The notes under the pieces: generated by a model
What the model was told of the DNA's origin: nothing
The model's input: only the letters and a program-made list of their open reading frames with translations
Database searches by the model: none
Position numbers and translations under genes: made by a program
Source: Acinonyx jubatus
Taxonomy: Eukaryota > Chordata > Mammalia > Carnivora > Felidae
DNA: 64,000 bases
Assembly (NCBI RefSeq): GCF_027475565.1
Contig: NC_069394.1
Coordinates: forward strand, 6,431,501-6,495,500
Direction of reading: 5' to 3'
Shown here: positions 1-11,653 of the stretch, one piece after another
Numbering within the stretch: the first letter of the stretch is position 1
Layout of the letters: every line of letters starts with the position of its first letter

Positions 1-930
1 GTATCTTCCTCTGAGTTGGTATTCAGGGAAAGACAAATAACGATCGTGAGACATCATCCCTCGGCCATTCACATAGTAAAAGTTGAGAAGTGAAAAATCC
101 CTTGGTCAGGAGGTTGCGTATCCAGAGAGCATCTAAAAAATACTAAAAAGTCTGGAAATATCTCAAATTCTCATTGACACAAGAATGGATACATGACGTA
201 ATGTATAGTCAAGATAGTGTTAAAACTTGAAATTAACAAGCCGCAGCTCCATCGATAGTGTGAACAAAACATACATGATCCCAAACAGACAGCATTAAGG
301 CCTTTTCAAAATAATGATGGAGAAACAGCCCAATGCCAAGCGTACTTTGTTTTGGAATACATATAGATGACAAAAAAGGCGAAGCAAGGGAATCGTGTGC
401 ACGTAATTTGGAATAGTGGTTCTGCTGGATGGGGGCAGGAGGCACAGAGGATGAAGAAACATCACATAGAGGCATCTACATTTTTACCTTGGTATTAAGT
501 TGGGCAGAAAGCTTTTAATGGTGTTTACTATTCACAGAGAATGAAGAAAAAAAGACCTTGACTGGACCCGTAAAGGAAGTGTCATATATCAAGGATTATA
601 ACTAATTCATTTTTGTGCACTTGACCTCGAACCCGTGAGGAAAAACATGTTAAGGACATGAAACTCTAGTCTCCTAGTGTTAAGTGTAAAAAACGCACCA
701 AACTATATATTCAACAGGACTCCAAGGACCTATCATGGTAAACAATAGCAGGGGGAGAGGAGCAAATGTGAGTCTCTAGATCATTTCCCCATTTGCTCTC
801 AGACACTATCTGAAATCTTCTGATAAATGAAATGGCTTTTAGATGAATGAGGATGTTGCCTCCTGCTGCCTTACATTTTATTGTCAGTCTTCAAAGACCT
901 AATTCTTTTTTTTTCCTCTACCCCCCGCCC
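1..930. other. Unique AT-rich non-coding DNA
   Basis: I recognise no repeat, RNA gene or exon in this stretch. It contains only short open frames with no domain-like composition. Confidence 0.5.
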
Positions 931-959
931 AGTGACTCACTCCGTGATTAGTGAATAGG

Positions 960-1160
960 AATAGTTAACCGTTCAATTCACTGCACTTTGATATTCTCAC
1001 AAATATTCTTCTTTTTTTAATCCTAATTTTACAAAGGAAGGAAATAAGGCTCAGCGAGGCTAAGGAAATTGCCCGAGTTTCTATTGCTAAGAAGTGACAG
1101 AGAAGGGACATTAGTCTAGGCAGTGTGCTCCAGAGTTTACATTCTTAACCACAGCATCTT
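960..1160 (-). repeat. MIR relic (antisense)
   Basis: Read on the minus strand this resembles the old mammalian-wide tRNA-derived SINE. The + strand shows the antisense landmarks in order: a decayed 'cctaattttacaaaggaag', then 'aggctcagcgaggctaaggaa', and finally 'cattcttaaccacagcatc'. Divergence is high, as expected for an element older than carnivores. Confidence 0.7.
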
Positions 1161-1164
1161 CTGT

Positions 1165-1950
1165 GGGGACCATAGGTGCTTAATCAATATTGAAAGGTAG
1201 ATGAAGGATCCCAGAGTTCCATGCTCCAATGAACGTGGAGGGTTGCTCCTGCAGAAAAGCTTCATTAACAGTCCCCTAAATTCTCCAAATAAAATTCATC
1301 TCCTCGGTCTGGTCTTCATTGCTGAGATCCCAATATGCTGTGTGCCCATAGTTACATCCCATGTTATTCCTGATACACGGAAAATATAATAAGGCCTCTG
1401 AACACTTTTTGAGTGAATAAGTAGCTGTATGAATATCACTTCCCTGGGGCCGGTATCTGGGATTGCCATGGTCTTAGTGAGCAAGAGACATTCACCAGGT
1501 CTGTTGTGTATATGAGCCATTCCCTCAAGGATGTCAATAGACCCTGCCCTTGGGGCTCAAATGACCCGAAGCCATTAGCGCTCAATACTCGTGCCGGACT
1601 CTTTCCATCAATAGAAACATCTCCGGCAATCCATGTTCCCACTTAAAAGAAATATATCCAAGAGGAAATGACCCATAGGTTCCAGCAGTAGATAAAATTC
1701 AAGCACATACGGTACCATTACAGACCTCAGGAAATGCACTTTCCCCTCCTCAATGTCACGTGCTCAAGCTTTGGATATTGGGGTGCTGGGTGCTCTTCTT
1801 AGGTGCATCACTAAGAAGGCTGCAGCTGCTGAGACCCTGAGTGGCAAAAGACGAGGGTATATAAAGGAGCCAGAAAGGCTGCGGGCAGGAACCCTACTCA
1901 CTGGCCGTATATACTTAGATGAGTCAGCCTCCACTGCCTCATTTTTAAAA
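1165..1950. other. Unique non-coding DNA
   Basis: No gene or repeat family was recognised. Short opposing open frames overlap one another here and look like chance. Confidence 0.45.
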
Positions 1951-2000
1951 TGAGAATGTACTGGGGCACCTGGGTGGCTCAGTTGGGTAGGTGTCCAACA

Positions 2001-2024
2001 TTTTTTAAAACATTTATTTATTTT

Positions 2025-2058
<34 letters not shown>

Positions 2059-2230
2059 CTAGTGGGAGCAGGGTAGAGAGAGGGGGAGACAAAGAATCTG
2101 AAGCAGGCTTCAGGCTCAGAGCTCCAAGCTGTCAGCACAGAGCCTGACATGGGGCTCAAACTCGTGGACTAGCAGATCATGACTTGAGCCAAAGCCAGAC
2201 ACCTAACTGATTGAGCCACCCAGGTGCCCC
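2001..2230 (-). mobile_element. Feline-type tRNA SINE nested in another SINE
   Basis: This is a complete antisense copy: T-rich end, (GA)n tract, 'gagctgtcagcaca', and a terminal 'gagccacccaggtgcccc'. It interrupts the sense SINE at 1963-2460, so it is the younger of the two. Only about 4 bp (acat) of shared flank is visible. Confidence 0.9.
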
Positions 2231-2393
2231 ACATCTCTGACTCTTGATTTTGGTTGAGGTCATGATCTCACAGTTGTGAGTTCGAGTCCTGCGTGGGGCT
2301 CCTTGCTGAGGGTGGAACCTGGTTGGGATTCTGTCCTGCCGTCTCTGTTTACCCCTCCCCAACTTTCACTATCTCTCTCTCTCTCTTAAAATA

Positions 2394-2460
2394 AGAGAAG
2401 AGAAACGAGAAGAGAAGAGAAGAGAAGAGAAGAGAAGAGAAGAGAAGAGAAGAGAAGAGG
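2394..2460 (+). repeat. (AGAAG)n pentanucleotide microsatellite
   Basis: There are about 13 near-perfect units of a purine pentanucleotide, derived from the tail of the surrounding SINE. Confidence 0.95.
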
Positions 2461-2471
2461 AGAATCTACCA

Positions 2472-3429
2472 AACACAGGGTTTTGAAAACTACGGAAGTA
2501 AAGTAATTCCTACCCTCTTCAGAGTAGTTCTGATGCAGTGCCCTGCGTATTCATTCATATGCCTGGCAAATCGGTAGGGGGCCCACTTCTCAACACTGGG
2601 AAGCAGCAGAGAGGAAAACAAAGTCTCTGTGGAACTAACATCCTAGATGGGAGACCGACAACAAAGGAAACAGGTGCTTAGAAGGATAGAAAAAGTCAAG
2701 GCCAGCATTGTGCACGCAGTACTTCCTAGATTATAGTATATTTATGTAATGTATTTATGTAATGTTATATATATAATTTACATTACATACATATTTTTTT
2801 TTACCCGATGCGCAAAGATAACTGGACCTTTAAGGATTATCTGAATTTACCGCTTTTGATGCTTGACTCTGCTCAGAGCGTCCCAGACAAGATGCCATTC
2901 TCTGTCTGCTTGAGATCCCCAGTGAGGTGGTGTTCATTTCCTTAGACCACATTTAACCTCCTTTTGAAGTATGTTCTACAGCAAAGTTCTTCCCGATGTT
3001 AGCATGGATTTAGATTGCCCAGAACCTCTTGCCTTTGATCCTTGCTCTACTTCGACGTAGGAGATTTAACTCATCTGGCACGATGTCACCCTCACAGGAG
3101 GAGCCTTCACATCCACCTGCGGCCAAGAACCATCAACGACTCCAACTAAGAATGTTCTTTTGCCACGTGTTTTAAATGTGACTTGAAAGTGCCAGACACT
3201 GTAATGTGGAACAGGAACGCGAGTGATAATTGAAAAATGTCAAACCTGGAGAAATTCATGCTCTGGGTAAGGAGAGAGACACAAACAGATAAATTACAGT
3301 GTACTACTTTTCGTACTGGGGCAAAGGTAAACGCAGAGTGCCACAGGGGCAAACAGAAGTATCTCATTTCCAGGCTTTGGATTCCTTATCAATGTCCACA
3401 GAGAGATGCTCTAGAGAGAGGCCTGTCTT
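2472..3429. other. Unique non-coding DNA
   Basis: No gene is recognised. A 13-bp unit (tatttatgtaatg) is tandemly duplicated at 2739-2764 and is followed by partly complementary 'acattacata'. Confidence 0.5.
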
Positions 3430-3441
3430 GAAAATGGAACC

Positions 3442-3650
3442 TTTTTTTTTAATGTTTATTTATTTTTGAGAGACAGGCAGAGCACGAGCAGGGAGGGGCA
3501 CAGAGAGAGAGGGAGACACAGAATCAGAAGCAGCCTCCAGGCTCCGAGCTCTCAGCACAGAGCCCGACGCGGGGCTTGAACTCGTGAACCACAACATCAT
3601 GACCTGAGCCGAAGTCGGACGCTTAACCGACTGAACCATGCAGGTGCCCG
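3442..3650 (-). mobile_element. Feline-type tRNA SINE (antisense)
   Basis: This copy has a T9 tract, 'tttatttatttttgagaga', 'gctctcagcacagagcccgacg', and a 3' border at 'caggtgcccg'. Likely TSD copies are gaaaatggaacc (3430-3441) and gaaaactgaacc (3651-3662), agreeing at 10 of 12 bases. Confidence 0.93.
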
Positions 3651-3800
3651 GAAAACTGAACCTTCAACTGTAGGGTCACTAGAAAAGAACAGAAGCAAGA
3701 ATCAAGTCAGTGCCACCTTAGCTGCAGGAAACACACGTGTGTCTGAATTGCAAAAACGTGGCTCTATGCATCTCTCTTGCATGGGCAAGAAAACTTGTTA

Positions 3801-3803
<3 letters not shown>

Positions 3804-3837
<34 letters not shown>
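3804..3837 (+). repeat. (GT)17 microsatellite
   Basis: This is a perfect GT run, followed after 'atgcat' by a shorter GT run to about 3852. It is a likely polymorphic marker. Confidence 0.97.
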
Positions 3838-3840
<3 letters not shown>

Positions 3841-4209
3841 CATGTGTGTGTGACAGAGCAATTGAGAGGAAGGGACAGAGTGCACGTCGGAGGCACAAAA
3901 GGTTGCAAAAGGAGGAATGGGAAAGAATGATAAGCTGTACATTTCAACACTTGAGTCTTCTCCGCAAGTGGTCAAAGTGCTATATTTGTGAGTGACAAAG
4001 GTGCCCACGCCCATCTGTTAGCTCAGCTATGTGCTCACCAACACACATTCCCGTGGCTGGCTTAAAATAAGCTCAGGCTGCAAAGACATATTGTGCATAA
4101 GCAATATGTTAGTTGCTTATATAACATTTATTTCCACAAGTGGCCCCGTGCCTGGCTGGTTCAGAGGCAAGAACACAGGAGGCACATCCTGCGTGGAACA
4201 AAGGGGCCG

Positions 4210-4330
4210 TGTGGGTCAGCCCTTTCCATTCAGGCAGATCTGAGTTCCGACATTGTCTCTGCCGTTTATTACTCTCTGACCTCGGTCAAGTCACTTAGCT
4301 TCTCTGAGCTCCATGTGCATGAAAAGCCTT
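4210..4330 (+). repeat. MIR relic (sense)
   Basis: The sense MIR core can be followed from 'gcagatctgagttccgac' through 'actctctgacctcggtcaag' to 'tcacttagcttctctgagct'. Confidence 0.75.
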
Positions 4331-5480
4331 GGATGTGCCCTGAAACTCTCCGGGTGCTTATTTTCACAAGCAATATTGAGACCGTGCATATGGAAAAGCG
4401 GTATGATGGAAGGGGGGTGGTTGAAAAGGTCATTCTGGCAGGTGTCTGTCTTGGGGCTGGGGCGGGTGCTGGCGATTAAGAAGAATTGTAGGCAAGTTCA
4501 AAGGTCTGTTCCAGTTCTCTAGTTGGGAATGTGAAAAGGAAGTTTGTGTTTTCTGAAGCCACCGCGCCAGACTACCTGGCCCGTAGCAGGAACACAGACG
4601 CAACGGGAACCAACTTTGCCTGGAAAAGGGCACGGATGGCTTCACGGTGGAGGTTGTATTTAGCCAACACTTGGACCATAAGTAGGAGTTCTGCAAGCCA
4701 GAAAGAGGAGACGAGGTAGTCTGTGAAGAGGGGAAAGAGAACACAAAGGGGCAAAGACACAGAAGTGTGTGCCTCGTGAGGACAAGGTGCAATGATCTGG
4801 TGAGGTTGCTGTCCACGGAGGACGGGAGGATGATGCACACAGCGACAGGGCTGGAGATGACAAGATTAGGGACAGATTATAAAGGCTCTGATTTGGCTCC
4901 CATGCTTCATTTATTTATTTATTTTCTTCAAAGTAGGCCAGTTCGCTTGTGGGTGCCTGAGTTGCTGACTTACAAAAACAGTTCCAACTCCCACACTCAA
5001 CACTGGGTCACTATGCCACCCTCACCCCCACCACTATGGTTATATCGCGCTTCTCTTTTTATATCTTTCCCAGCTTGCAAACACTTGGTCTCTTGCCCGA
5101 CTGTCAGAACCACATCTCTCCATTTCGCCTGCATTCTGATTCCTGACCTCTCAGACTTCCTTCTTGGCCTCTTTCTGCTCAGGACAACTCAATACTGTAC
5201 AATTCTGCAATGCCACATGTCTCAGAGGAGTGTGCCCTGTGGCAGGCACCAGGGCTCTGGAATCCGACCTGTTGGTTCCATCAGAGGGGAGTCCTCCCCG
5301 ACTCTAGCCACCTCCGCTGGGTGAAGAACCACGGGAGCAAACCTGCCCCATCCTTCTGCCATGACCACCAGTTGGCCACTTTAGAAGGTGGTAGATGAGG
5401 AGGAACCACACTGGCCCCATCCCTACAGTCATCTTTATGGGCTTCAGTTCAAATAAACTCTATGCGTTTTTCTTTTTTGC
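4331..5480. other. Unrecognised GC-moderate block with overlapping open frames
   Basis: Open frames of 185 codons (+, 4767-5324), 136 codons (-, 4430-4840) and others overlap on both strands. None shows a recognisable domain. The + frame is rich in Ser, Pro and Leu and crosses a T-rich tract. I treat them as chance frames. An AATAAA at about 5453 follows, but no transcript structure can be inferred. Confidence 0.4.
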
Positions 5481-5483
5481 TCG

Positions 5484-5544
5484 TTAAGGTTTCGTTTAAA
5501 TTAAAGTTAGTTAACATATAGTGCAATATTAGCATCAGGTGCAC
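5484..5544 (-). mobile_element. L1 3'-end fragment (antisense)
   Basis: The sequence around 'agttagttaacatatagtg' is the reverse complement of the carnivore L1 3' terminus. The sense version is seen at 16110-16160 in this window ('atatgttaactaactt'). Confidence 0.75.
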
Positions 5545-5580
5545 AACACCTCCATTCAAGGAGAGGTGAATGGAGGTGTT
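5545..5580. repeat. Perfect 14-bp inverted repeat (hairpin)
   Basis: Arm aacacctccattca (5545-5558) is the exact reverse complement of tgaatggaggtgtt (5567-5580), with an 8-nt loop. It abuts the end of the antisense L1 fragment. Confidence 0.95.
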
Positions 5581-6003
5581 ATTCTCTGGCATATGCATGA
5601 CTGACTAGAAGACTCTCATTAGGTGATCAGTTGACCCACATTTCCCTCAAGCTGCTAGATGATGTGAAGACAAATGTGACCCAATTCCTCATTCCCTCCA
5701 GGTGTCTTAAGTTTTTCTTGGATCATGTCAACCTGTATCTATAATTGACTGAATGATTCCAGTATTCATAAAGATGATAGTCCATAGATATTGAATCTAG
5801 CAACAACTACTTTTTGCAGAGATGAATATGGACCAATCTATCCCACATGGGTGAAAATAATGAATTTTGATGGTTTGCATGCCGTGTGTGTATGTCAAGT
5901 GACGTATCTTTCGGAAACATTTACCTGAACGCACACTACTGAGCTGCTCACAATCTGTTCAGAGCATTTTTCATCCTGCAGGTAAAGAAATAATATAGGA
6001 AAG
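5581..6003. other. Unique non-coding DNA
   Basis: No recognisable gene or repeat was seen. Confidence 0.45.
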
Positions 6004-6227
6004 AGGCACCCGGGTGGCTCAGTCGGTTAAGCGTCCGACTTCGGCTCAGGTCATGGTCTCACAGTTTGTGAGTTTGAGCCCTGTGTCGGGCTCTGTGATA
6101 ACATCTCAGAGCAGGGGTCCTGCTTCGGATTCTGTGTCTCCCCCTCTCTCTGCCCCTCCCTGCTCCTGCTCTGTCTCTCTCTCTCTCTCTCTCAAAAGTG
6201 TAAATCAACATTAAAAAAATTTTTTTA
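6004..6227 (+). mobile_element. Feline-type tRNA SINE
   Basis: This is a full-length sense copy from 'aggcacccgggtggctcag' through the CT tract to 'aaatcaacattaaaaaaat'. Its tRNA-like B box is altered ('gtttgagccctg'). Confidence 0.93.
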
Positions 6228-6439
6228 AGTTATAAGGTAAGAAAGTTTACATGTTTTTCCCAGTGTTACTGCACTAATTTCTGCACAGAGTACATGTGGG
6301 GAAAGGGCAGTGGGGTTCACTTTTTCCCAGAGGCTACACAAGTGCTTTTTGCACTAGACCACAGTCTTCCATCATATTTATATCTCTTACACTCACACAA
6401 TTCATCACAGATCCCGGAATGCAGAAAGAAAAAAAAAAT

Positions 6440-6670
6440 ACAATAAATTTAAGTATGGAGATTAATGAATAGAAAGCAGACAAATAATAAAGAAAACCAA
6501 AATCTGGCTTTTCCAAAAGATCAATCAATTGATCAAGGTCAAGTTAGAATGGTAAAACAAGAACAGAGAAGTCAAATATTACCAATATCAGGAATGAAAG
6601 AATGCATATAAGTATAGCATTATCTACAGAAAGAAAATGAGAAGGAAATTAGTGAAATAGTACAATTTGT
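6440..6670 (+). mobile_element. Decayed L1 ORF2 fragment
   Basis: The + strand resembles the L1 ORF2 segment between endonuclease and reverse transcriptase. Landmarks are 'tggcttttccaaaagatcaa' and 'attaccaatatcaggaatg'. Reading frames are broken by stops and indels, so this is an old copy. Confidence 0.65.
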
Positions 6671-6819
6671 AATGAGAAAGACGGGAAGTCAAAACTTCTT
6701 CAAGAATATAGAAATGGTAATGATGTTCCTTGTCATCAAAAAGAGCTAGTTTAGAGGAGGTCTAATGCTGGAACATATCTGGAAATAACAAAGATCTATC
6801 TATCTGTACATTCAACTAT

Positions 6820-6960
6820 CCATCTGCCTATTCGTTCATTCATTCATTCAATTCAACTCTTGCTGAAAAACAACAATGTGTGAGATGTTACGTTAGAAAG
6901 AAGGTAAACACTTAATGACAAGAAGTGCATCTTACTCTTTTCTTAAAGCTCACATTCTAG
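6820..6960 (-). repeat. L2 3'-end relic (antisense)
   Basis: 'ttcattcattcattcaa' and, about 110 bp on, 'agctcacattctag' are the antisense landmarks of a LINE2 3' end. The middle is strongly diverged. Confidence 0.55.
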
Positions 6961-7030
6961 AAAAGAATGTCAAGATGTAAGCATACTACAGAGAAGTCAC
7001 ACTTCAGTGGCACAGCACAGTGAGGTCAGC

Positions 7031-7047
7031 AAAAAAAAAAAAAAAAA
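7031..7047 (+). repeat. A17 homopolymer
   Basis: This is a run of 17 adenines. No SINE or retrocopy body was recognised immediately upstream. Confidence 0.95.
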
Positions 7048-7467
7048 TTGGTGTTGCGCTCCTAAGTATAAACACGGAAGAAAAGAGTTCTACCCTTGCT
7101 GGGAGAAGAGAGGGGGAGCCAAGGCAGGGGCATCTTTACACAAGATTTGAATACTTTCCTTGGCTCACAGGCAAAGATAAAGAATTCAAAATAATAATAA
7201 TGCTGATAAAGAAAATGAGACTTAGTATTTGGGTTAGAATCCACTGTGCTGAGATGAAATGTCTTCCAAATCACCTCACTCTTTCATCAGTGTTGTTGGC
7301 CAGGCTGGGATTGGATCTCTTCTGCCAGCAGTGAAATGGAAAAGTGCAGGATTTCCTCTGGAAGGAAATGCCACTGCAGAGCCTCAGGAAGCAGGGACAT
7401 TTCCACCTGAGCCATCTCGATGATAGAATTCCAAATAATGTGCTATTACTTCATTTGAAGTGTTGAG

Positions 7468-7469
<2 letters not shown>

Positions 7470-7511
<42 letters not shown>
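7470..7511 (+). repeat. (AC)21 microsatellite
   Basis: This is an uninterrupted AC run and a likely polymorphic locus. Confidence 0.97.
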
Positions 7512-7513
<2 letters not shown>

Positions 7514-8157
7514 TACCCAGGAGAATCCCATCAAAAGAGAACAAATTCCAACAAGTCCTCAATCTAATGGCTGGTAGGAACCCTAATCAGCTTGGAGCTC
7601 CATTACAAACGTGCAAAAGGCACTAGAACATTCATGCTCATTTGAGTTGTGCCGTGTATTTTCTTCAAAGTTGGTTGTGTAAGAATGATAGGAAAGAAGG
7701 CGGAGAAGAAAAGGAACAGTAGTGTGTCCTCACATAGAGTACAGCAGGCAAGGGTCTCAAAATGCCATCGGGTCTGAACCACAGAAGTGAAGAATATTTA
7801 TCTCTTGGCTAATTTTGCTCAAGTGTTCATTTTTTTCTTTTTTAGACAAATACTATAAACATTACTCATTAATCTCTCTTTGCACTGTTTCCACCTTTAA
7901 TCACAGCACCGTGGATGGTTTCATGTCCTTCGGTCATAGAAGGCAGAGAGAGAAAGCCCATTTTGTACAATTCTTAGGTCCTCAGATCCACCAGAAGTAT
8001 GATGATTTATCACTGACTTGAGTGTTAAATGTCATAAGTAGCAACTCTACATTTTTACCATTGCCTGTCAGCCACTAAAGTGAGGTAGCAAAACCTTGAC
8101 AGATCTCGTTTGGTGATTCGTAGAGAAGTGAGTGGCTATCATAATTCTTATATATTT
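7512..8157. other. Unique non-coding DNA
   Basis: No repeat family or exon was recognised. Confidence 0.45.
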
Positions 8158-8377
8158 CTTTTTTTTTTTCAACGTTTTTTTATTTATTTTTGGGACAGAG
8201 AGAGACAGAGCATGAATGGGGGAGGGGCAGAGAGAGAGGGAGACACAGAATCGGAAACAGGCTCCAGGCTCTGAGCTGTCAGCCCAGAGCCCGACGCAGG
8301 GCTCGAACTCACGGACCACGAGATCGTGACCTGGCTGAAGTCGGACGCTTAACCGACTGCGCCACCCAGGCGCCCCT
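8158..8377 (-). mobile_element. Feline-type tRNA SINE (antisense)
   Basis: This is a full antisense copy with poly-T, GA tract, 'gagctgtcagcccagagccc', and terminal 'cgccacccaggcgcccct'. It is close to the family consensus, which suggests a relatively young insertion. No clean TSD was found. Confidence 0.94.
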
Positions 8378-10540
8378 GTAGTTCTTGAAGAGATAATGGC
8401 CATCTTAAGCCTAGTTCCAAGGTTTCTTTTTCACCAAGACTTAGAAAGACAAGAGCTACACACTTCAGAGTATTTCACCACTCAGTGCGTGTTTTCGCCT
8501 CCACCCCCACCCCTTAAGCACCATGAAAATGATGCAAAGGAGGGGAGGGAAGACACATTTAGATAAATAAAGCTCACTAAGTCCACCTTCATGCTGATTT
8601 CAGTCTCAGAGACCCACCGTCTCCTCTTCCTTCTCCTTCCTATTTCCACCGTAAGGCGTAGAGATAGGACTCTTCAGTGAACATGCATATTTTCCAGATA
8701 AATGTTACTTACTTGATGTTTTTGACACTGGGAACATTTGGGTTCATACAGAATCCCAGCTTTAAAAGCTTAAGTAAAACATTTAATTTAGGCATATCCC
8801 ACATTTCAACAAAAGAAAGGTGAAGACAACAGAGAAGGAGGTAAAGGTAATGCCAATTATCATGGTGTGACCTTAATAAATATAAAAAGGAAGGAGCGAA
8901 TTCAGAAATAGAGATTTTCACCACAATGCCCCATAGGGAATGGAAGAATGAATATCCAATTTGGACCCCAAATGAAGCCATCCTTATGCATCAAGCCTAT
9001 TAAAAATTAACCCTTGATTACATATTCATTTAATAATTAAAGGGTGTTAATAAACATGTTTAAATAAACTGTGGATATAAATGTTTGTTGTTTTCCAATG
9101 GCAAGTGGTGAAAAATACATACAATGCAACTCTTTACTCTTAAACTATTAAGCATCTTCCCATCTTTTTTTTTTTTTCATGACTTCAACAATTTTTAAGT
9201 ACTTAACAATTTGCTATGTGGACCGTCCTCCCCTCTGGATTTATCTGACTGTTTACATATAGCATTAAGTAGTTTCTGTTCTTTACATTTGCCATAAACT
9301 AGAAGTTAAGATTCATGTCTGATTAGATATGGGATTAAAATTTGGAGGGGAGAAAAGTCCTTGCAGGTGATATTATCTATTTCATATCACATCTCCCCAA
9401 AAGGAACATAGTATCAGGTGGTCCCAGCAGCAGCAATAATGTTTGATGACTTTGGTAGGTGGTGATGACCAAGTAGGTTCCTCGTGAAGATATAGTTTTC
9501 TTTTTGTGATTCGTAAGTCATCTGCACAGTGATCTTGCATCTGGGTGAATATTCTTTTCCCAAACTGCCTTGCAGCTGATGGTTTTAAGCATCCGCAAAT
9601 GATCCTTGCCTGAACTATTCCACTGGATGTTGTAAAAGTGTCATTTTGTAATTATATCATTCTCTCTATAGTCATTGGCTGTCATTCTTCTGTAAAGCAG
9701 GCCTTTCTTTTCCTCATGAACTGGATATGAACCACAATTCCTCCTAAAAGAGGCAGAATCTGTGTTACTTCTTTCCCTTTAATGAATATTTTTTTCAGAC
9801 TCAGTAGGGCTGCGTTTGTCACCTACAGGAGTGAATTGGCATTTCTCCCTTTTATTGTAACAATAGATTAATTTCTAAAAATTATTTGGTATGTCACAAT
9901 CTGTTACGGATTAAAACAGAAGAGATAGATATGAAAACCAAATGCAGTGTGTGGACATTGCAAGATTCTTGAGTTGAAAATAAAAAATTTGGGGGGGGGG
10001 AACTGGAATATTTGAATATGGATTAGATATTAAGAGATATTAATGGTTTTTTTTAACTTTTATTAGGGGTTACAAGAGGAATGGAGTTACCTAGAAAATT
10101 GCTCTTATTTCTAGAAGAGGCATAATTAAACATGCAAGGCCAAAGTTTTGTGATGTTTGAAACTTATTTTCAAATAGTTCAACAAAATATGTATGTGGTG
10201 TATGTGTGTATATTTCCATATAAATAACAATTTAATTCATTGTCAGCACGTATTGTACAGGTTTTTAAAACATTTTTTGTATGTTTGCAAATTTTTGCAA
10301 TAGTTGGAAAAAAACATGAAAATTGATTTTGCAAATCAAGCTGAATTGTCATGGAACACTTAAATGTATAATATGCAAGTTATGTAAAATAATTTTAAGA
10401 TCTGCAGGACTGATCATCTCTATCCAGGCCTAGGAAGCAAAAACAGATCTATCAGCACCTAATGCATTATGATGTGATGTTTACTGTGTTGGTGGCTTCT
10501 TGTCCCTCTGACTTCAATCCTCCCTATGGCTTCAAGGCCC
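8378..10540. other. AT-rich unique DNA
   Basis: About 2.1 kb contain no recognised repeat family or gene. A G10 run lies at 9991-10000. Short frames are not gene-like. Confidence 0.45.
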
Positions 10541-10544
10541 AGAT

Positions 10545-10735
10545 TCAGGGCCATCCAGGACTAGCTACATACTTTGCGGGGCTTAATGCAAGATGAAAAT
10601 GCAGGGACCCTTATTTAAAAAGTATTCACAATTTCAAGACAGCAATAGTAGAGTATTAAACCGAGGGAGAGCCTCCTCTAAGCATGCGCCCTGTGTGCTA
10701 GCCCAGGCATAGGCCCGCCACGCTGGCCCTGTTGC
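10545..10735 (+). repeat. Ancient interspersed repeat, family unassigned
   Basis: The segment from 'actttgcggggcttaatgc' through 'cacaatttcaagacagcaa' to 'agagtattaaaccgag' resembles a widespread old mammalian repeat that I recognise but cannot name securely. Confidence 0.45.
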
Positions 10736-11395
10736 TGCCTCCTCTCATTGGAAACACTCCCCATACCTGGGCTGATAAAATTCAAACTACTTAAATGCTT
10801 AGTTAAAATGCCACTAGAAGACAGCACAGCCCTCCTTAGGGCAGAAGTTCTGAATTATTTTCTTTTTCTTCCATTAGGTCTCGCATTATGCTTTGCACTT
10901 TGCAAGCCCTTAAATAAAGGGAGACGGCCTGGTTAGTGAATTTACAAGGGGAGGTTTTGATCAAGGTCCACTGCTAAGTCAATTTGTTTCTACCCAAATG
11001 TCTTAAACTCCCATATGTTCACATTCTTGACTTACGGGAATGTGTAAAATCTCCAGCTCAGAGACCTTATATGAGAAAATAGTGTCTTAATTAGGTCTAA
11101 AAATATTAGTGAACGAATGAATGGGTTGACTGATGTGCATCTGATCCGTGTCTCTGCTGTACCAAGGGAGGAGGAAAGGGTGGGGGGGGGGGTGGGCAGC
11201 AGACCGTCTTTCATGGGGCTGGCGCAGGGAGCCGAACCCATAACTCACATCCTGTGATCCCCTTCCATCAAGTCACCAGATAATCATAGCCAAATCCTAC
11301 CTGGATTGTATTACCCAGGCTCAGACAGAGAAAGATAATATGATTCTTCTTGCAGTACTAACGTGAGTAGACGGTATAATTCGGGAAAACAGTGC
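10736..11395. other. Unique non-coding DNA
   Basis: No gene was recognised. A G-rich run (ggtgggggggggggtggg type) lies near 11180-11197. Confidence 0.45.
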
Positions 11396-11409
11396 GTTCT
11401 CTAGTTAGC

Positions 11410-11500
11410 TTGGATTCCTTTCAGTAGCTATGAGATCCAAAGCATGTAAGTCAAACTTTCTGAGCCTCTTCTTCCTCATCCGTAAAGTGAGCATAGCAAT
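11410..11500 (+). repeat. MIR relic (sense)
   Basis: 'aactttctgagcctcttct' followed by 'tcctcatccgtaaagtgag' is the MIR core in sense orientation. Confidence 0.7.
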
Positions 11501-11653
11501 AGTGCACCGTGACGGCTGGACTCTACTGGATGCCAAAGTACCAGCCTTAAGGCGATGCCCATACGTGTAGTTTATATACCAGCAACAACATCACATTTGT
11601 GACAGGGATGCTTTCCTTCACGATGAGTTACACAAACAGTAGCCTATTAACCA

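Larger units (their letters stand above)
1963..2460 (+). mobile_element. Feline-type tRNA SINE, split by another SINE, with expanded tail
   Basis: The 5' end (1963-2000) and the remainder (2231-2395) of one sense SINE flank an inverted copy. Its A-rich tail has grown into an (AGAAG)n tract at about 2394-2460. Flanking sequences 1952-1962 (gagaatgtact) and 2460-2470 (gagaatctacc) agree at 9 of 11 bases and look like the TSD. That places the microsatellite inside the element. Confidence 0.85.

Noticed and set aside
1764..2159. 131-codon minus-strand frame and similar MAQSVxRPTSAQV-type frames elsewhere
   Set aside because: These are chance translations of SINE consensus sequence, repeated at many SINE copies on either strand.
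3718..4014. Minus-strand frame with a long Thr-His repeat
   Set aside because: This is translation of the GT microsatellite, not a gene.
4767..5324. 185-codon plus-strand open frame
   Set aside because: Composition is Ser/Pro/Leu-rich, opposing frames overlap its 5' end, and it crosses a T-rich low-complexity tract. There is no motif.
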